Of a DNA stretch of 64,000 nt, positions 34,100 through 46,699 are shown piece by piece. The DNA is from Oenanthe sinensis. Taxonomy: Eukaryota; Streptophyta; Magnoliopsida; Apiales; Apiaceae. The notes beneath the pieces are model-generated. The model ran no database searches. It was given only the letters and a program-made list of their open reading frames with translations, and was not told the origin of the DNA. The translations under genes were made by a program, and so were the position numbers. How positions within the stretch are numbered: the stretch's first letter is position 1; each line of letters opens with the position of its first letter. The stretch spans positions 41,015,501 to 41,079,500 of the forward strand of contig CM053813.1 in assembly GCA_028671895.1 (NCBI GenBank). Reading direction: 5' to 3'.

Positions 34100-35245
34100 T
34101 TTTGGTGCGTTTGAGAGACTTGTTATTCCATCTTATAGTGTCCCTTGTTTGAAGATTGTGCGAGGTCTCAAATTAAAAATTTTGACGCCCCACTATCATC
34201 GCTTGATTATTAGAAGTAGGCATGTTCCATCCATTTGCTTGAAGAATGCTAGAGACCTTAGCACTTAATTAAAGCCCGGGAGAATGATTAACTGGTTATA
34301 AGTGCACAGTGAATATATTTTTACGGGATTTGTAGGGTAACAATTAGGTGAAAAACATGAAAACTTTCATTAAATTTTGCAGAATCATAATAAAAAATGT
34401 TTAGATAAATTTTTTATTATAGTTTTGCAAATAAATTTATGGTTCTGCACTATTTTTTTTCATTTTTTGTTATAGTTCTGCAGAATTTTGTAAAAGTTTT
34501 CACAATTCTCACGCTAAAAAGTTTACAACGGAGTTTTATTCGGGATTTGTAATTCATTTCTTGTACGATAAAAAATGTGTATTTATGGTGGGTAGCTCAA
34601 ACCGTGGGAAAACGGGTATATGTATATATATCAACCTCAATAAATTGTTTGATTGTATTTTTAAAAAGACTGTATTAATCACTGATATGATCTGTTTTAT
34701 ATTTTTTTGACTCGATTATTTTTATAAACATCGTATTACTTTTCATTATTGAATTATTTTCATTTCAAAAAAAAAAATCTTTTTAAAAATATTTTAATTT
34801 AAAATCATGCCCAAAAATATCATTTTCTCCCCGAATAACTCAACAAACAAAGTCAAGAAAATCGGAAAATTAACAATTCCATCAATTCACAACGGACGGA
34901 GCCAATAAAGTTTGCCCCATTCATTTATTAAGTTTGCCCCATTCATTTATTATAACAAAAAAAAACATCTTTTGTCATTCTCGCTTCCTTTAAAATTTAT
35001 TTAAAAATACATACTGTTTATTAGTACCTTATAAATTATATCCAAAATGAAAATAGATTATAATTAATGAGAATGAACGCTATATAATTTAAATATTATT
35101 CAACTTGGTTCACGGTGCATACAAACAAATTTCTATGGAAAATGGAGATGATAAGTTGAGAGTTACTTGTAAGATTACGGATCCAGCATATAAATAAACT
35201 CATTCCTTTATTGTATCATTACCAGTAGAGTATTTACTACAACAA
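34100..35245. other. gene-free AT-rich stretch
   Basis: No gene, RNA or element end recognised. There is a local duplication of AAGTTTGCCCCATTCATTTA at about 34909-34948. Confidence 0.5.
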
Positions 35246-35251
35246 GTTGTG

Positions 35252-35488
35252 CTACATTTCCAAGTAGCAATCAATGCCTAAAGATCTCTTCTTCTTTAAA
35301 GAGTAACATCTGACGAATCGATCGAGTGCTTGTGAAACGGTACTTTTCCACCATGAAGATATGGGAAGATTGCTTAGTTCGGGGTAAACCAAGTGAAGCC
35401 GGAAGCTGGTTTGACCTTGTGGATCACCAAAATTGATCAAAACCACCTCATATAGGAAAGTATGAAAGCTCATAATTATTGGTGGCAT
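35252..35488 (-). pseudogene. unrecognised coding-like fragment
   Basis: A 78-residue open frame with balanced composition (INFGDPQGQTSFRLHLVYPE, then SWWKSTVSQALDRFVRCYS and KKKRSLGIDCYLEM). I do not recognise the family. No splice partner was found, so it may be an isolated exon or chance. Confidence 0.25.
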
Positions 35489-35499
35489 CGTTTTCCTAG

Positions 35500-37040
35500 C
35501 TTGCGGTCTTCATGGCCCTTTGGTCTCTTGAGTAAAGTGACCATGTTTAGCTGGAAAAAACGATTAATGCAAGTGACTTGGGTAATTAATAATACGCCAT
35601 TTCCAGTGTTGTGTCTACGCCATTTCTAATGAAGTGACATGTTAATACGCAATTTGTATGGGAGTATAGTGAGAATAGATACGTCACCACTAAAGGCGTA
35701 TTAAGTCGGCGCGCAGTATAAGTCATGTTTTCAAAAATGAGTATTTCGAACCATTTAATATCAAAATTAGGTATTTTAGTCATTTTCTCTCTATGATGAT
35801 TATTATGATTTTTTTATAATTATTAATTTTTTAAAACATCAAATATGAACCATGTCATGTTTTAATTTTATTTGAAGTTAATTCACATAATCTATTATCT
35901 AAAGTTAATGTTGGCCTGTGATGAGGAAATTTCATAATTTCAAATTAACTTTTTTATTTTATGGTGGATTACTTTATGATAATGTAGTGTCTTAACTTGA
36001 ATTTTAACATGTTGTTAAGAATGAGAACCCAAAAATATGTCGAAAAGGGGGAATCAATGGATATTTCAAATTTTAAAATTTTCTTGAATAATTTGGATAT
36101 GTTATGTGTTTGGACAATCTTTAATTACTTGATTCAATCAATTGTAGCTTTGTGTGCCAAATAATAATAGTAAATAAAAAGACAATTTTTAATATAATAT
36201 TTTATTAGATCAAGATTTGCTACAATTCTGAAAATTCAGTTTAATCTTCCAGCTTCTTGTTTTTGAAAAAAATAGAAGAAAAATGTTTTAAGTGTTTACA
36301 AGAATTGACCGTTTGCAAGTAGAGACATGTGTGTACTATATAAACAAAATGTGGTAACACATGTTCTACTGCACTCTATAGCTAAACCATAAAATAAGAC
36401 AAAACATGTTCATTTTTAGTTCATTTATATTCTTGCTAATACCCTTCACGAAATAAACTTTTGATTATGCCTCTGATTTGTTTGTTCTTCATTTCTTATT
36501 CTTCTCTTCAAACTTTTATTGTAAACTTGATACTTATTTAATTCAAAATTGAACCACACTCTGAATAGATACTTCTTTAATATATCTATCGCTTCTGCAA
36601 ATTTCTTCAAAATATGTGAATTACAAATATCATGAACTCCTCATTCTTTTTTATTAGTGTAACATTTTAATATTAAAGCTGAAGGCCCTTTATACATTTA
36701 TTTGAAAAAGTTAATTATTAAAATATCAATATACACCATTTACACTAATAAAATATGTAATATTAGAATATATAACAAGTCAAGAAAAAAGTCACAATTT
36801 TATGATACACCATTCGTTCTGATTAGATAAGTTCTTGTTTTGTTGCAAATTGATTATGTGCCACTGGTGATCTGTTACTTATGGGGTACATGTTGCGAAG
36901 GAACTTTATGTTCATTTCAGAAAACTAGACATTTGCATCTCATTTGCTATCTGGACATCATGCTTCACATTCTTTATTTTAGTTATGAATGTATAGCCAC
37001 TGCACATGGGTTAATATTGTTTTATTTGAATTTCAATCTT
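35500..37040. other. gene-free stretch
   Basis: 35580-35790 has phrases such as AATACGCCATTTC and CACTAAAGGCGTATTAAG that suggest a decayed dispersed repeat. The remainder is AT-rich without genes. Confidence 0.4.
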
Positions 37041-37046
37041 CTGCAG

Positions 37047-37109
37047 CGTGCTGATATATTGGACTTCTCACTCAGAGTACTCCCTGGCATTGCAACTGTG
37101 GTTAATTGA
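37047..37109 (+). other. short exon-like end, unrecognised
   Basis: After a good TTCTGCAG acceptor the frame reads RADILDFSLRVLPGIATVVN and stops. It could be a terminal exon relic; no parent gene is recognisable. Confidence 0.2.
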
Positions 37110-38601
37110 ATCTTGGTTTTTGATTAAAAGGAGCAGGTTTGTTATAGTGCAGTCACTAGTCCCCGCTTTCGTGGTTGTCTTTAATTATTAAATTCTTTGA
37201 CATACTTTCTAATTTTTTTAATTATATAGAAAGAAAATAATTTTTGGTTTCAAACCGAAGCCGCACCGCTTAAAAACTAAACTGCATATATTAAAATTGA
37301 ATTGCACCAATAGTGTTTAGTTTAGTTTCGGTTTTTACATTTTAAAACCGCACATATTTGCATCCAGATTTTCGAAACATATTCAATAATTTCTTAATTA
37401 TTATATGGCAAGAACAAATAGTAAATGGTGGAGGTTATTTAGTAATTCCCTTTTATTATATTGATTTAGAATGATTGCATATTATTTATACAATGCTGAG
37501 GTTTATGATTTAGACTTAATGTAGGCAGTTGGTGCTATAAGAGCATATTAGGGTTCATATTAGGGTTCAAATCTTTGCTCTATAGTTCCACTTGTTCAAA
37601 TTGCCTATTTAAATGTCAGCCTGTAGCACGTGTGCTCTTCTTTTGTCCTCTGAATATACCATGCAAAATACCGAGTTATACTTAATATCGCCTGCATTTT
37701 GCACTTTCATATCATATACATTCTCATGAGGTATAATGCTTGAGCAACTTATTTCATGTATTGAACTTCAATGACTTGCTAAATTTGTAATTTAAATCAA
37801 AGCAAATAAAGGCAATATATGAAAGCTATTTACTTAATTAAAAAGAATTGCCCAGAATATGTTCAGCAAACTTCTTATAATTGGTGTCTTTTAGTGAAGT
37901 TGCTGACCACAACTTAAAAGAGATCAGATGTAGGGGATAGCAACCAGACTGGAACAAGATATGCTTATGTATTTTGTGTGATCTTCTGATTGTGTATTGC
38001 ATGCTCATGTGTATATTTAGTGATCTGATCCTAAAGCTTATTATATATAAACAAAATTACAAAAGAAATGATCCATATATGCAGAAATTCAAGCCTGTTA
38101 GCTAGTATTAGGTGCTTCAAATTACAATATAAATTCTCCCCCGTCAAATGATTGTTCCACCATGCAACTTCCATGTAAGCAGGTGGGTCAAGCAATAAGG
38201 TAATATCTATTCTCCTGTTAATTTTAATTAATTAATATTTTATTTATTTATCTCTGTTTAGATTGCAGCTGCTTAGCAAGCTTTAAGTTTGCTGCTGGAA
38301 TTTTAGAATTTTTCTTTTCTTTATAATATAACCTCCTATTATGTACAGACTTTTCTACTTCAGATTGTAGTTCTTTACCTGTAATTAAGCTACTGCTTAT
38401 CTGTGATTTTATTCAAAAGTAGTGAAGAAACTTATAGCCTTTACGTATGATATGTCTACTGATAGCTGAGATAAAGTGGATCTTACAAATATTAAATTTG
38501 AAAGTTATATCTGGACTTCTAATTTTTTTCTTGTCTATATGAGTTTTTTGCTTGTTCTAAATGGGAATAGTTACTCATTTATTCTTTAATCTTTGAAGTA
38601 A

Positions 38602-38682
38602 TACTATTTCACTTGTTTAATTTGCACATTTAACCGAGCAGGATATGATATACATTATCATTTTTAGAACCAAGTTACAAGT

Positions 38683-38713
<31 letters not shown>

Positions 38714-38792
38714 CTATTTCACTTGTTCAATTTGCACATTTAACCGAGCAGGATATGATATACATTATCATTTTTAGAACCAAGTTACAAGT

Positions 38793-38860
<68 letters not shown>
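38602..38860. repeat. 110 bp tandem duplication ending in TA microsatellites
   Basis: ACTATTTCACTTGTT-AATTTG to AGTTACAAGTTGATATAT occurs at 38604 and 38714. Each copy runs into a TA array (about 38683-38713 and 38793-38858). Open frames through it encode only IY repeats and are not genes. Confidence 0.9.
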
Positions 38861-38861
<1 letters not shown>

Positions 38862-38866
38862 GGGTG

Positions 38867-39005
38867 AAGTTATATGGAGACCGTTTTTGTTGGAGATGTC
38901 GGAGACCATGTACTGCTTGCAGAACATTGCAAAATATGTTCCGCAAGCAGTATATATATGGTCTCCGACGTCTCCAATAAAAATGCGGTCTCCATATAAA
39001 TTTTC
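38867..39005. repeat. near-perfect hairpin of about 137 bp
   Basis: Left arm TTATATGGAGACCG, TGTCGGAGACCAT, GTACTGCTTGC. The right arm is its complement in order: GCAAGCAGTATA, ATGGTCTCCGACG, CGGTCTCCATATAA. The loop is only about 8-15 bases. It looks like a foldback MITE. Confidence 0.8.
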
Positions 39006-39019
39006 TCATCTTGTAGCTA

Positions 39020-39130
39020 TTATAAACAAGAGTTTCTTGTTTGCACTGAGGAGGGTACAACTTTCGTATTGCGGAGATAGTGAGTTGGTGACAGATCGAT
39101 CTTTGCAGATCACAGACTAGTAACTTCTGA
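39020..39130 (+). pseudogene. CYP714-like P450 exon 2 relic
   Basis: TTTGCACTGAGGAGGGTACA, then GGAGATAGTGAGTTGGTGAC and CTTTGCAGATCA track the exon-2 phrases of the intact gene's relatives (GCACTGGGAAAGGTACA, GGAGATGGCGAATTGGTAAG). It is out of frame and lacks the second half of the exon. Confidence 0.6.
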
Positions 39131-39699
39131 AGTTTCCAGATCTTCAGTATTAAAATGTAAGTGAATTTCCTATGATTGCAGAATATATGTCAATATTATT
39201 TAGTTTTTTGGTCGTTCCATTCATCTATGGCTGTGTAATTACACAGTCAATTTGAATAATGAGTGTTAGCTTACCTTGATGTATATATTTCTGTTTCCCT
39301 TGCTGATTTTGATATGCTCTTGCCACTTTTCTTTGCCAGAGTCTACATTAAGTTACATAGTACATTGTTGTCGGTGATTATAATTAATTGTGAAAAGAAC
39401 CATTCAACTATCACTCTTTTAACACTTTAATAATATATTTATTCATCTTTGGGACAACACATTTAACTTCCAAAAACCACGTCGACCAGCTCTACATGTG
39501 CATGTCCAGGTGGAATAAAATTCTGAATTTTTTGCTCATACCCTCCGCCCCTTGTGCACTTGCTTCACATCTCCATCAAACTATCTTTACTTGAGCTGTT
39601 GGGATTTTTCATTTAACTAGTAATAAAACTTTTGACAGGAAGACATCTAGATAGCTCTTGCAAAAACAGGAGAAGACGAGTTAATTATTTTTTACACTA

Positions 39700-41020
39700 T
39701 CAAATTATTTGATAACTAATGATTTCTGTCTGAAAGCTAAAATCCTCCGAGCAAAGCTTCTAAAGAAAGGAAGTAATGATCCTATGCCTAGTCTTATTCT
39801 AGGAAACGTTTTTGATATACAGAAAATCGAGTCCAAGGAAATGGACTCAGATGCTTCAACCTACAACTTGAACGAACCCCTCACCAGCTGTCGCTCCATA
39901 CTGCTTCCAAATATCAGTTAGTGGAGCAACCAATTTGGTAAATTTATATCCTATTATCTTCTGCTTCAGAAATCAGAACTAACAGTTTTCCCCAAATATT
40001 GTTTCTAGGATTCTAGACTTTTTCACCTTTTGCTTTAGATAATTAGCATTAATATCAATAGCAGGAAAAACTTTTTCTTTTGCACTGGGAAATATACAAA
40101 TTTTGTTTATAGGAGATGGTTAATTGGTAAAACAGATAAGTCTTTGCAGATCATTAGACCTGGGGAAGCCATCTTACTTGCAGAAGGGCTGGGACCCTCC
40201 ATTGGGCAAGGGTCTTCTCACAATGAATAAGGAGGTTTGGACTCACCAAAGGAAAACCATTGCTCCTACTCTTTTCACAGACAAATTAGCAAGAATCCTA
40301 TTTACAATATAATTTTTATATAACATAGTTGTACCAAATATAATCGACTTATACATCTCAATTTTATTTTTAATTTAATGAACCGAGTTGGTCGATATGG
40401 AACTCGAATTCGAACTCGATAAGCTTGACTCGACTCGGTTTGATTAGAATTTGAACTCGAGTTAAACCCGACTCGACTCGAAATGCTCGCGAGCGGCTCA
40501 AACTCGATTCATTTGTTAATTAGTTTGAGTTCGAACAAATAAATATGTTCGATAAGCTTAACTTGACTCGATTCTTTTACAACCCTACTTTAATTTATTT
40601 AAAAACTACAACTCATTAATTGAATCTCATGAATATTGTAATATTATTATTCTTTTATTTATATTAAATTTTAAATAAAATTATATTAAAATTCAAAATA
40701 TTATATAGTTTTAGCAAATATAAAATATTTAATAATAAAAAATAATTTTATGTTTTAATATTCAAGCCCGTGTCTTGCCCAAGTTTTAGACGTGTTTATA
40801 TTTATTAACATTAGGACATAGGGAGCTCATGACCACCTTGGTCCCTGTGAAGCCCTCGTCCCTGATTTACAGTTCGGGAGGCACCAGCAGATTTAAAAAT
40901 TGGAATTCAACATTTAGATATGGGAAGCTGCTCTGCGCCGAGACACTTGGCTCTGGGATACTAAAAACCAAAAATAACAGTGATGGGAACCCAAAGATAA
41001 CAGTGATGGTTACTGGTTAG
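39700..41020 (+). pseudogene. CYP714-like P450 pseudogene 1
   Basis: Exon 1 remnant (39709-39938) reads FCLKAKILRAKLLKKG and LILGNVFDIQKIES, but a stop replaces the Gln before W-x-x-QFG and the N-terminal anchor is lost. Exon 2 (40065-40297) reads SLDLGKPSYLQKG, LGKGLL and HQRKTIAPTL but has a stop in the GDG-LV segment. A dispersed repeat (40375-40590) and AT-rich DNA replace exons 3-4. A decayed exon 5 piece at 40855-40965 still shows REAPADLKIG. Its 5' part is copied in reverse at 51.6-52.6 kb. Confidence 0.85.
40375..40590. repeat. CTCGA/TTCGA-rich dispersed element
   Basis: Dense phrases such as GAACTCGAATTCGAACTCGA and GACTCGACTCGG, ending TTTTACAACCCTAC. It belongs to a class of short non-autonomous plant repeats. 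About the first 90 bases are also present in the inverted copy at 51578-51665. Confidence 0.6.
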
Positions 41021-41029
41021 GGTGTGAAT

Positions 41030-41900
41030 TAAATATATACAAATTTAAATATCAATCAACTCTCTGTGTACACCAGTATACAACAACAGAATAGGAATTG
41101 TCGGTAACCACAACTTTTATGTGGCTTGCGTGTGTAAATATTGTGTGTTCATATCTGAAAATTACTGCCATGCAGCATATACCAATAACTTGTAAAGCAG
41201 GTAGCTACTACTACTACCACTAGTCCAGCACCAGGTATAGAATTTTCGCATATAGTTGCCAGTTGGTTAGCAGCTGCCAAAATTTTCAAGAAAGAGTCTA
41301 TGACATGCATGAGAATACCCACATACACATCTTTCTCTAATTATGATAACTTTAGGACAAATTTAAGAATTTCCTTTTTGCAGTCTGAATATTTTTTACA
41401 AAATCTTACTGGACTCATCTTATCCAAGTGTTAACAGAATCACTCTAAAGGTAAAATGCTAAATGAAGCTTTGGTTTGCTAACCCAAATTATTAATTATA
41501 TACCCGGCAATATTGTGGTGGATTCTCCATCTCTTGATACTGTGGTGGTTTGCGTATTTGAATTTCTATGATTGGCTATTTTTAATGAAGGAAATCCTAA
41601 TTCCTGTTGCTATAAAAAGTAGTCATTGGGACTCTACATGAAGTCATTTATGTTGTAATCTATTTGAGGGTAATACTGAATACTGCTGTATAATTTTTAT
41701 CTCATCTGTCTTATTATCCCAAGCAATAACCATAGTAATACTCAGATGTGCCATCTACATATATTTTCGTGTAACGCTATGCTTAATGATTGAAAACTTG
41801 GGTTATTTAAAACTTCTATTTAAATGCTCTACTCATAAAGGTGCATAAGTGATGTATATTGGAGTACTGATTAGCACAATCAAGACTGCCAAAAAAAACA
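41030..41900. other. upstream region of P450 pseudogene 2
   Basis: 41510-41900 matches 44140-44490, the upstream region of pseudogene 3 (CCTAATTCCTGT, CTATAAAAAGTAG as likely TATA, TGATTAGCACAATCAAGACT). So the tandem duplication included the promoter. 41030-41500 is empty. Confidence 0.6.
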
Positions 41901-44090
41901 ATGGAAATAACTTTGCTTCCTTGTGAATTTCCTGTATTTGTTCTTTATTCGTTTTGCATGATAATATATGCTGTTTGATTTGTGCCTGAACGCTAAAATC
42001 CTTAGAGCCAAGCTTCAAAAGCAAGGAATTGATGGTCCTACACCTAGTCTTGTTCTAGGAAACATTCCTGACATACAAAATATTAAGTCTAACTGTCTAA
42101 GGTATTTGCAGCAGATGCTTCAACTTACAAATTAAATGAGCCCCTGACACTTGACTGTTGCTCTATACTTCTTCCACATATCAGTCAGTGGACCAAGCAA
42201 TTTGGTACGTTTACATCTTCTTTGTACCTCTGAAATTTTCTTCTTTAGAACAATGGTTCTTTAATAAATACAATTTTGCTTCTAGGATTCTAGAACTTTC
42301 CTTGCCTTTGCTTTTGCAGATGTAATCGTAATGTATATTAATTGGCAGGAAAAACTTTTTCTTTTGCTCTGGGAAAGGTACAAATTTTATATGTAGGAGA
42401 TGGTGAATTGGTGAGGGAGATGAGTCATTGCAAATCACTAGACTTGGGGAAGCCATTTTACTTGCAGAAAGCCGGGGACCTCTATTGGGCAAAGGTATTC
42501 TCACGACGAGTAAGGAGGTTTGGGCTCACCAGAGAAAAACCATTGCCCCTACTCTCTATGTGGACAAGTTAAGGTGTGTATGCATACATATTTCACGTCC
42601 TCCAAAAAAATTTCAAATACGTGAAGCTAACAGTCTCGAACAGGAACAACCCTCATACTTGTTTGAAATTATCCTTACATTGTATTGATAACTTAATTGT
42701 TTCAGAACATGCTTAGTATAGTGCTTGAATCTGGGAACACACTTGTCAAATCATGGGAGAAAATGGTTGAAACTGAGGGTGGGATTGCAGATATAAGAGT
42801 GGACGATTATGTGAAGAAATTTACGTCAAGTATATTCTCCAATGTCATGTTTGGGAGATATGACGTTGCACACCAAGGCTTGTTTTCCAAGTGCAGGGAT
42901 CTCATGAAAGCTTCTGAATCACCTACAGTACTCGATGGCCGTCCTTTCTATAGGTGAGGACCCTAATACATTTCTTTTACTCCAATGATACATTAAAAAC
43001 TAATGTTGTAAATTCATGCAAGAATATCTGTACTTTCAAATATTCAGATTTTTTCCCAAGAGAAAAAGTGAGCAATGGAGACTAGAAAAGGAGTTATACT
43101 GGATGATCCTAGATTTAGCAAAGAAATGTAGAACAAAGGCAGGTGAAAGCATGGTACAAACTCTTGTGGAAGGTGCTAAGCATGGCGAGCTTGGGCCATC
43201 TATGCCTCAACAATTTATAGTTGATAATTGCAAGGAGCTCTGCATAGTAGCAATGGATGTTCCCGGCATCACAGAAATTTGGGGTCTAATGTTATTGGCA
43301 ATGCATTCCGAATGGGAAGCTCGTGCTCGTGCTCGTGCTGAGGTAATGGAAGTTTGTGAAGGCCAGACTCCAGATACCGAAAAACTTGGCAAGATGAGAA
43401 TTGTACGTCCCTCACTACAATATCTCTATGTTAATTAAAAAGCTAAACAACAATAATTGGGATTTTGATGTTTATACACACAAACGAATATGACCTAACA
43501 TTAATAGATTTATATTATGAACAATTGAAACCATGATGTCCAAATACTCCATTGAAGGTGTCTCATCAAGGACAGTAGGGTTTCAAAAATACTATAGCAT
43601 TTATCAAGTATAATATAAGAATTGAAGTAAACATAATTAAGTACCAGGGTTTATGCGTTCAAATTTCAGCGAAGCCAAACTCAAATCATGATTCTTTTGC
43701 TGCAGCTAAAAATGATAATTCAGGAAATATTGAGGCTTTATCCAGGCGTAGGATTTATAGTCCGGGAGGCACTAGCAGATGTACAAATTGCGAAGGAGGT
43801 GTGTGCTCCAAAAGGAGTCAACATTTGGATATGGGCAGAAGCTCTGCACCGAGACCCTCAGCTCTGGGGTTCAGACGCTCTCAAATTTAACCCAGAGAGA
43901 TTTGCTAATGGGATCTCAGGAGCCTGTAAAATCCCACAGGCTTATATACCATTCGGCCTCGGCCCACGAACATGTCCTGGAATGAACCTGGGCATGATGG
44001 AGCTTAAAGTTATGTTTTCCCTGGTCTTGGCAAAATTCTCTCTCCCTCTCGCCTAAATATCGTCATGTTCCTTTACCGGGATCATATGTT
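41901..44090 (+). pseudogene. CYP714-like P450 pseudogene 2
   Basis: Five exons by alignment to the intact gene: 41901-42204, 42349-42573, 42706-42953, 43048-43402 and 43706-about 44090, all with GT-AG borders. Exon 1 is frameshifted in the membrane anchor and again after IKSN. Exon 2 has two single-base losses (after LQK and before the donor). Exon 5 shifts frame after LAKFSLPLA. Exons 3 and 4 are still open. FNPERF, EILRLYPG and FGLGPRTCPG survive in exon 5. The I-helix reads VAMDVPGIT, with Pro where the oxygen-activating Thr should be. Confidence 0.9.
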
Positions 44091-44491
44091 ATTCTTCTAA
44101 CAGTGCCAGTAAAATTTATAACTATAAATTAGGGATTAGTGTGGTGGATTCCCCCTTCTCTTGATATGTTGAGAGTACAAGTCTAGTAAAAACACCAAGT
44201 GTTTGTGTATTTATACTTCTATGATTGACTATTCTTAAGAGAAGACAATCCTAATTCCTGTATCTATAAATAGTAATTATTTGCTTGTTCTCATTGGTTT
44301 TCTACGTTAAGTCATTTAAGCTATATTGTTTGAGGGGAATACTGTATACTGCTCTAGTATTTTTATCTGATCGTCCTTCATATGCAAAACAATAAGCATA
44401 GTCATACTCACATGTAACACTATACTTAATGACTAAAAATTGAGTATATTGGAGTGCTGTTTAGCACAATCAAGACTGCCAGAAAAGAACA

Positions 44492-46692
44492 ATGGCAATA
44501 GCTTTGCTTCCTTATGCTTTCCCTATATTTATTTTCTTATTGTTTTGCTAAATAATGTATGCTTTTTATGATTTGTGCCTGAAAGCTAAAATCCTTCGAG
44601 CCAAGCTTCAAAAGCAAGGAATTGATGGTCCTAGGCGTCTTGTTCTAGGAAACATTCCTGTTATACAAAAAATCAAGTCTAACGTATTGGCAGAAAATGC
44701 TTCAACTTACAATTTGAACAAGCCCCTGTCACTTGACTGTCGCTCTATACTTCTTCCACATATCAGTCAGTGGACCAAGCAATTGGGTATGCTTTTAATT
44801 TTTATACTTCAATACAAACATTCTTTATTAAATACAAGTTTGCTGCTAGAATTCTAGTACTTTTTCCACCTATGCTTTTTTAAATGTAACATTAATATCA
44901 ATTGCAGGAAAAACTTTCACTTTTGCCCTGGGAAAGGTACAGATTTTGTATATAGGAGATGGCGAATTGGTAAGAGAGATGAGTCTTTGCAAATCATTAG
45001 AATTGGGGAAGCCTTCTTACTTGCAGAAGGACCGGGGCCCTCTATTGGGCAAAGGTGTTCTCACGATAAGTAAGGAGATTTGGGCTCACCAGAGAAAATC
45101 CATTGCTCCTACTCCCTACATGGAAATAGTTAAGGTGTGTTATACTTGATCTTCTGTGCCTAGATTAAATTTAATACATTAAACTAACAGTCTTGAGAGT
45201 TACAAGCTGTACTCTTTCTTATAAGACACTTTGATTGCAAGTATAGTGAAAGCAGCCTAATTCTTGTTTGAAATGCATCCTGAGTGTATTGATAACTTGT
45301 TACAGAACATGTATAGCACAGTGCTTGAATCTGGGAACATACTAGTCAAATCATGGGAGAAACTGGTTGAAGCTGAGGGTGGGACTGCAGATATAAGAGT
45401 AGATGATTATGTGAAGAATTTTACGTCAAGTATATTCTCCACTGTCATGTTTGGCAGATATGATGTTGCAACAAAGGGCTTGTTTTCCAAGTGTAGGGAT
45501 CTCATGGAAGCTTCTGGATCACAGACAGTACTCGATGGCCGTCCTTTCTATAGGTGAGGTCCTCCATATAATATAAAATATCCCAATGATACATGAAACT
45601 AATGTTGTAAATTCATGCCAGAACATCTTTTGAAGGGGTTTCAGATATGTAAACGTCCGGATTTTCTTCTTTTCAGATTTTTTCCCACCAAGAGAAATAG
45701 AGGCCATGGAGACTTGAGAAGGAGATATACTGGAGTATCCTAGAAATAGCAAAGAAATGTAGTATCAGTGACAGCGAAAGCATGATACAAACTCTCGTGG
45801 AAGGTTCTATGCATGGTGAGCTTGGGTCATCTACACCCCAACAATTTATAGTTGATAATTGCAAGGAGCTCTGCATCGTGGCAATGGATGTTCCTGGCAT
45901 CACTGGAATTTGGGGTCTAATGTTATTGGCATTGCATCCCGAATGGCAAGCTCGTGCACGTGCTGAGGTATTGCAAGTTTGTGGAGGTCAGATTCCAGAT
46001 GCCGAAAAGCTTAGCAAGATGAGAGTAGTATGTCCCTCACTGCAGTTTATCTATATGTTTTAATGTGCTCCGCTTTGAACAATGGTCTCAACTAAACTAA
46101 TAACCTAAAGTACAATTTATGAGATCTTGATGTTCAGTTAGTATAAGGCTTAAAGTGTACATCCTTATATATCAGGGCTTTACATGTTCACACCTGTAAA
46201 CATTAAAGTACAGATTTTCACAGCTGAGCCAAAATAAAACCGTCATTGTTTTTTTTTCTGCAGCTAAAAATGATAATTCAAGAGATATTGAGACTATATC
46301 CAGGAGTAGGATTTACGGTCCGGGAGGCCCTAGCAGATGTGCAAATCGGGAACAAGGTGTGTGTTCCAAAAGGAGTCAACACATGGATATGGCCAATAGC
46401 TCTGCACCGAGACCCTGAGCTCTGGGGTCCAGATGCTCTCAAGTTCAACCCAGAAAGATTTTGTAATGGGGTTGCGAGAGCCTGCAAAATCCCACAGACT
46501 TATATACCGTTCGGCCTCGGCCCACGCACATGTCCTGGGATGAACCTGGGCATGATGGAGCTCAAAGTTATGTTTTCCCTGGTCCCGGCGAATTTCTGTT
46601 TTTCCCTCTCGTCTAATTATCATCATATTCCTAAGTTTGATGTACTTCTAGAGCCCAAGTATGGAGTCAATCTCGTCGTTCACAAGTTGTAA
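44492..46692 (+). pseudogene. CYP714-like P450 pseudogene 3
   Basis: Tandem sister of pseudogene 2. Exons are 44492-44786, 44908-45134, 45306-45553, 45677-46027 and 46264-46692. It is less damaged: a TAA in the membrane anchor just before an in-frame ATG at 44555, and a frameshift in exon 4 after FFPTKRNR. Exons 2, 3 and 5 have intact lengths and frames. Exon 5 keeps EILRLYPG, FNPERF and FGLGPRTCPGMN and ends at a normal stop. It also carries VAMDVPGIT in the I-helix. A likely TATA (CTATAAATAG) sits near 44265. Confidence 0.9.
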
Positions 46693-46699
46693 TTTTGCA

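Larger units (their letters stand above)
37850..39370 (+). repeat. segmental duplicate shared with 62.13-62.76 kb (contains P450 exon relic)
   Basis: Phrases match in order with the right-hand copy: AATTGGTGTC-TTTTAGTGAAGTT (37880), TGATCTG-TCCTAAAGCTTAT (38021), AGAGTTTCTTGTTTGCA (39028), TAACTTCTGAAG (39120), AGTGTTAGC (39262) and TAAGTTACATAGTACAT (39349). The left copy is longer because of the TA repeat and hairpin insertions. Confidence 0.7.

Noticed and set aside
36840..37046. Extension of the 37.05 kb exon-like end into a full gene
   Set aside because: The upstream part of the frame has no protein-like pattern and crosses a better splice acceptor at 37046.
38727..39120. ORFs made of IYIYIY repeats
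   Set aside because: Translations of the TA microsatellite and hairpin in several frames.
44555..44857. Possible rescue of P450 pseudogene 3 by starting at the ATG after the anchor stop
   Set aside because: It would lack the membrane anchor, and exon 4 still has a frameshift that removes the catalytic half.
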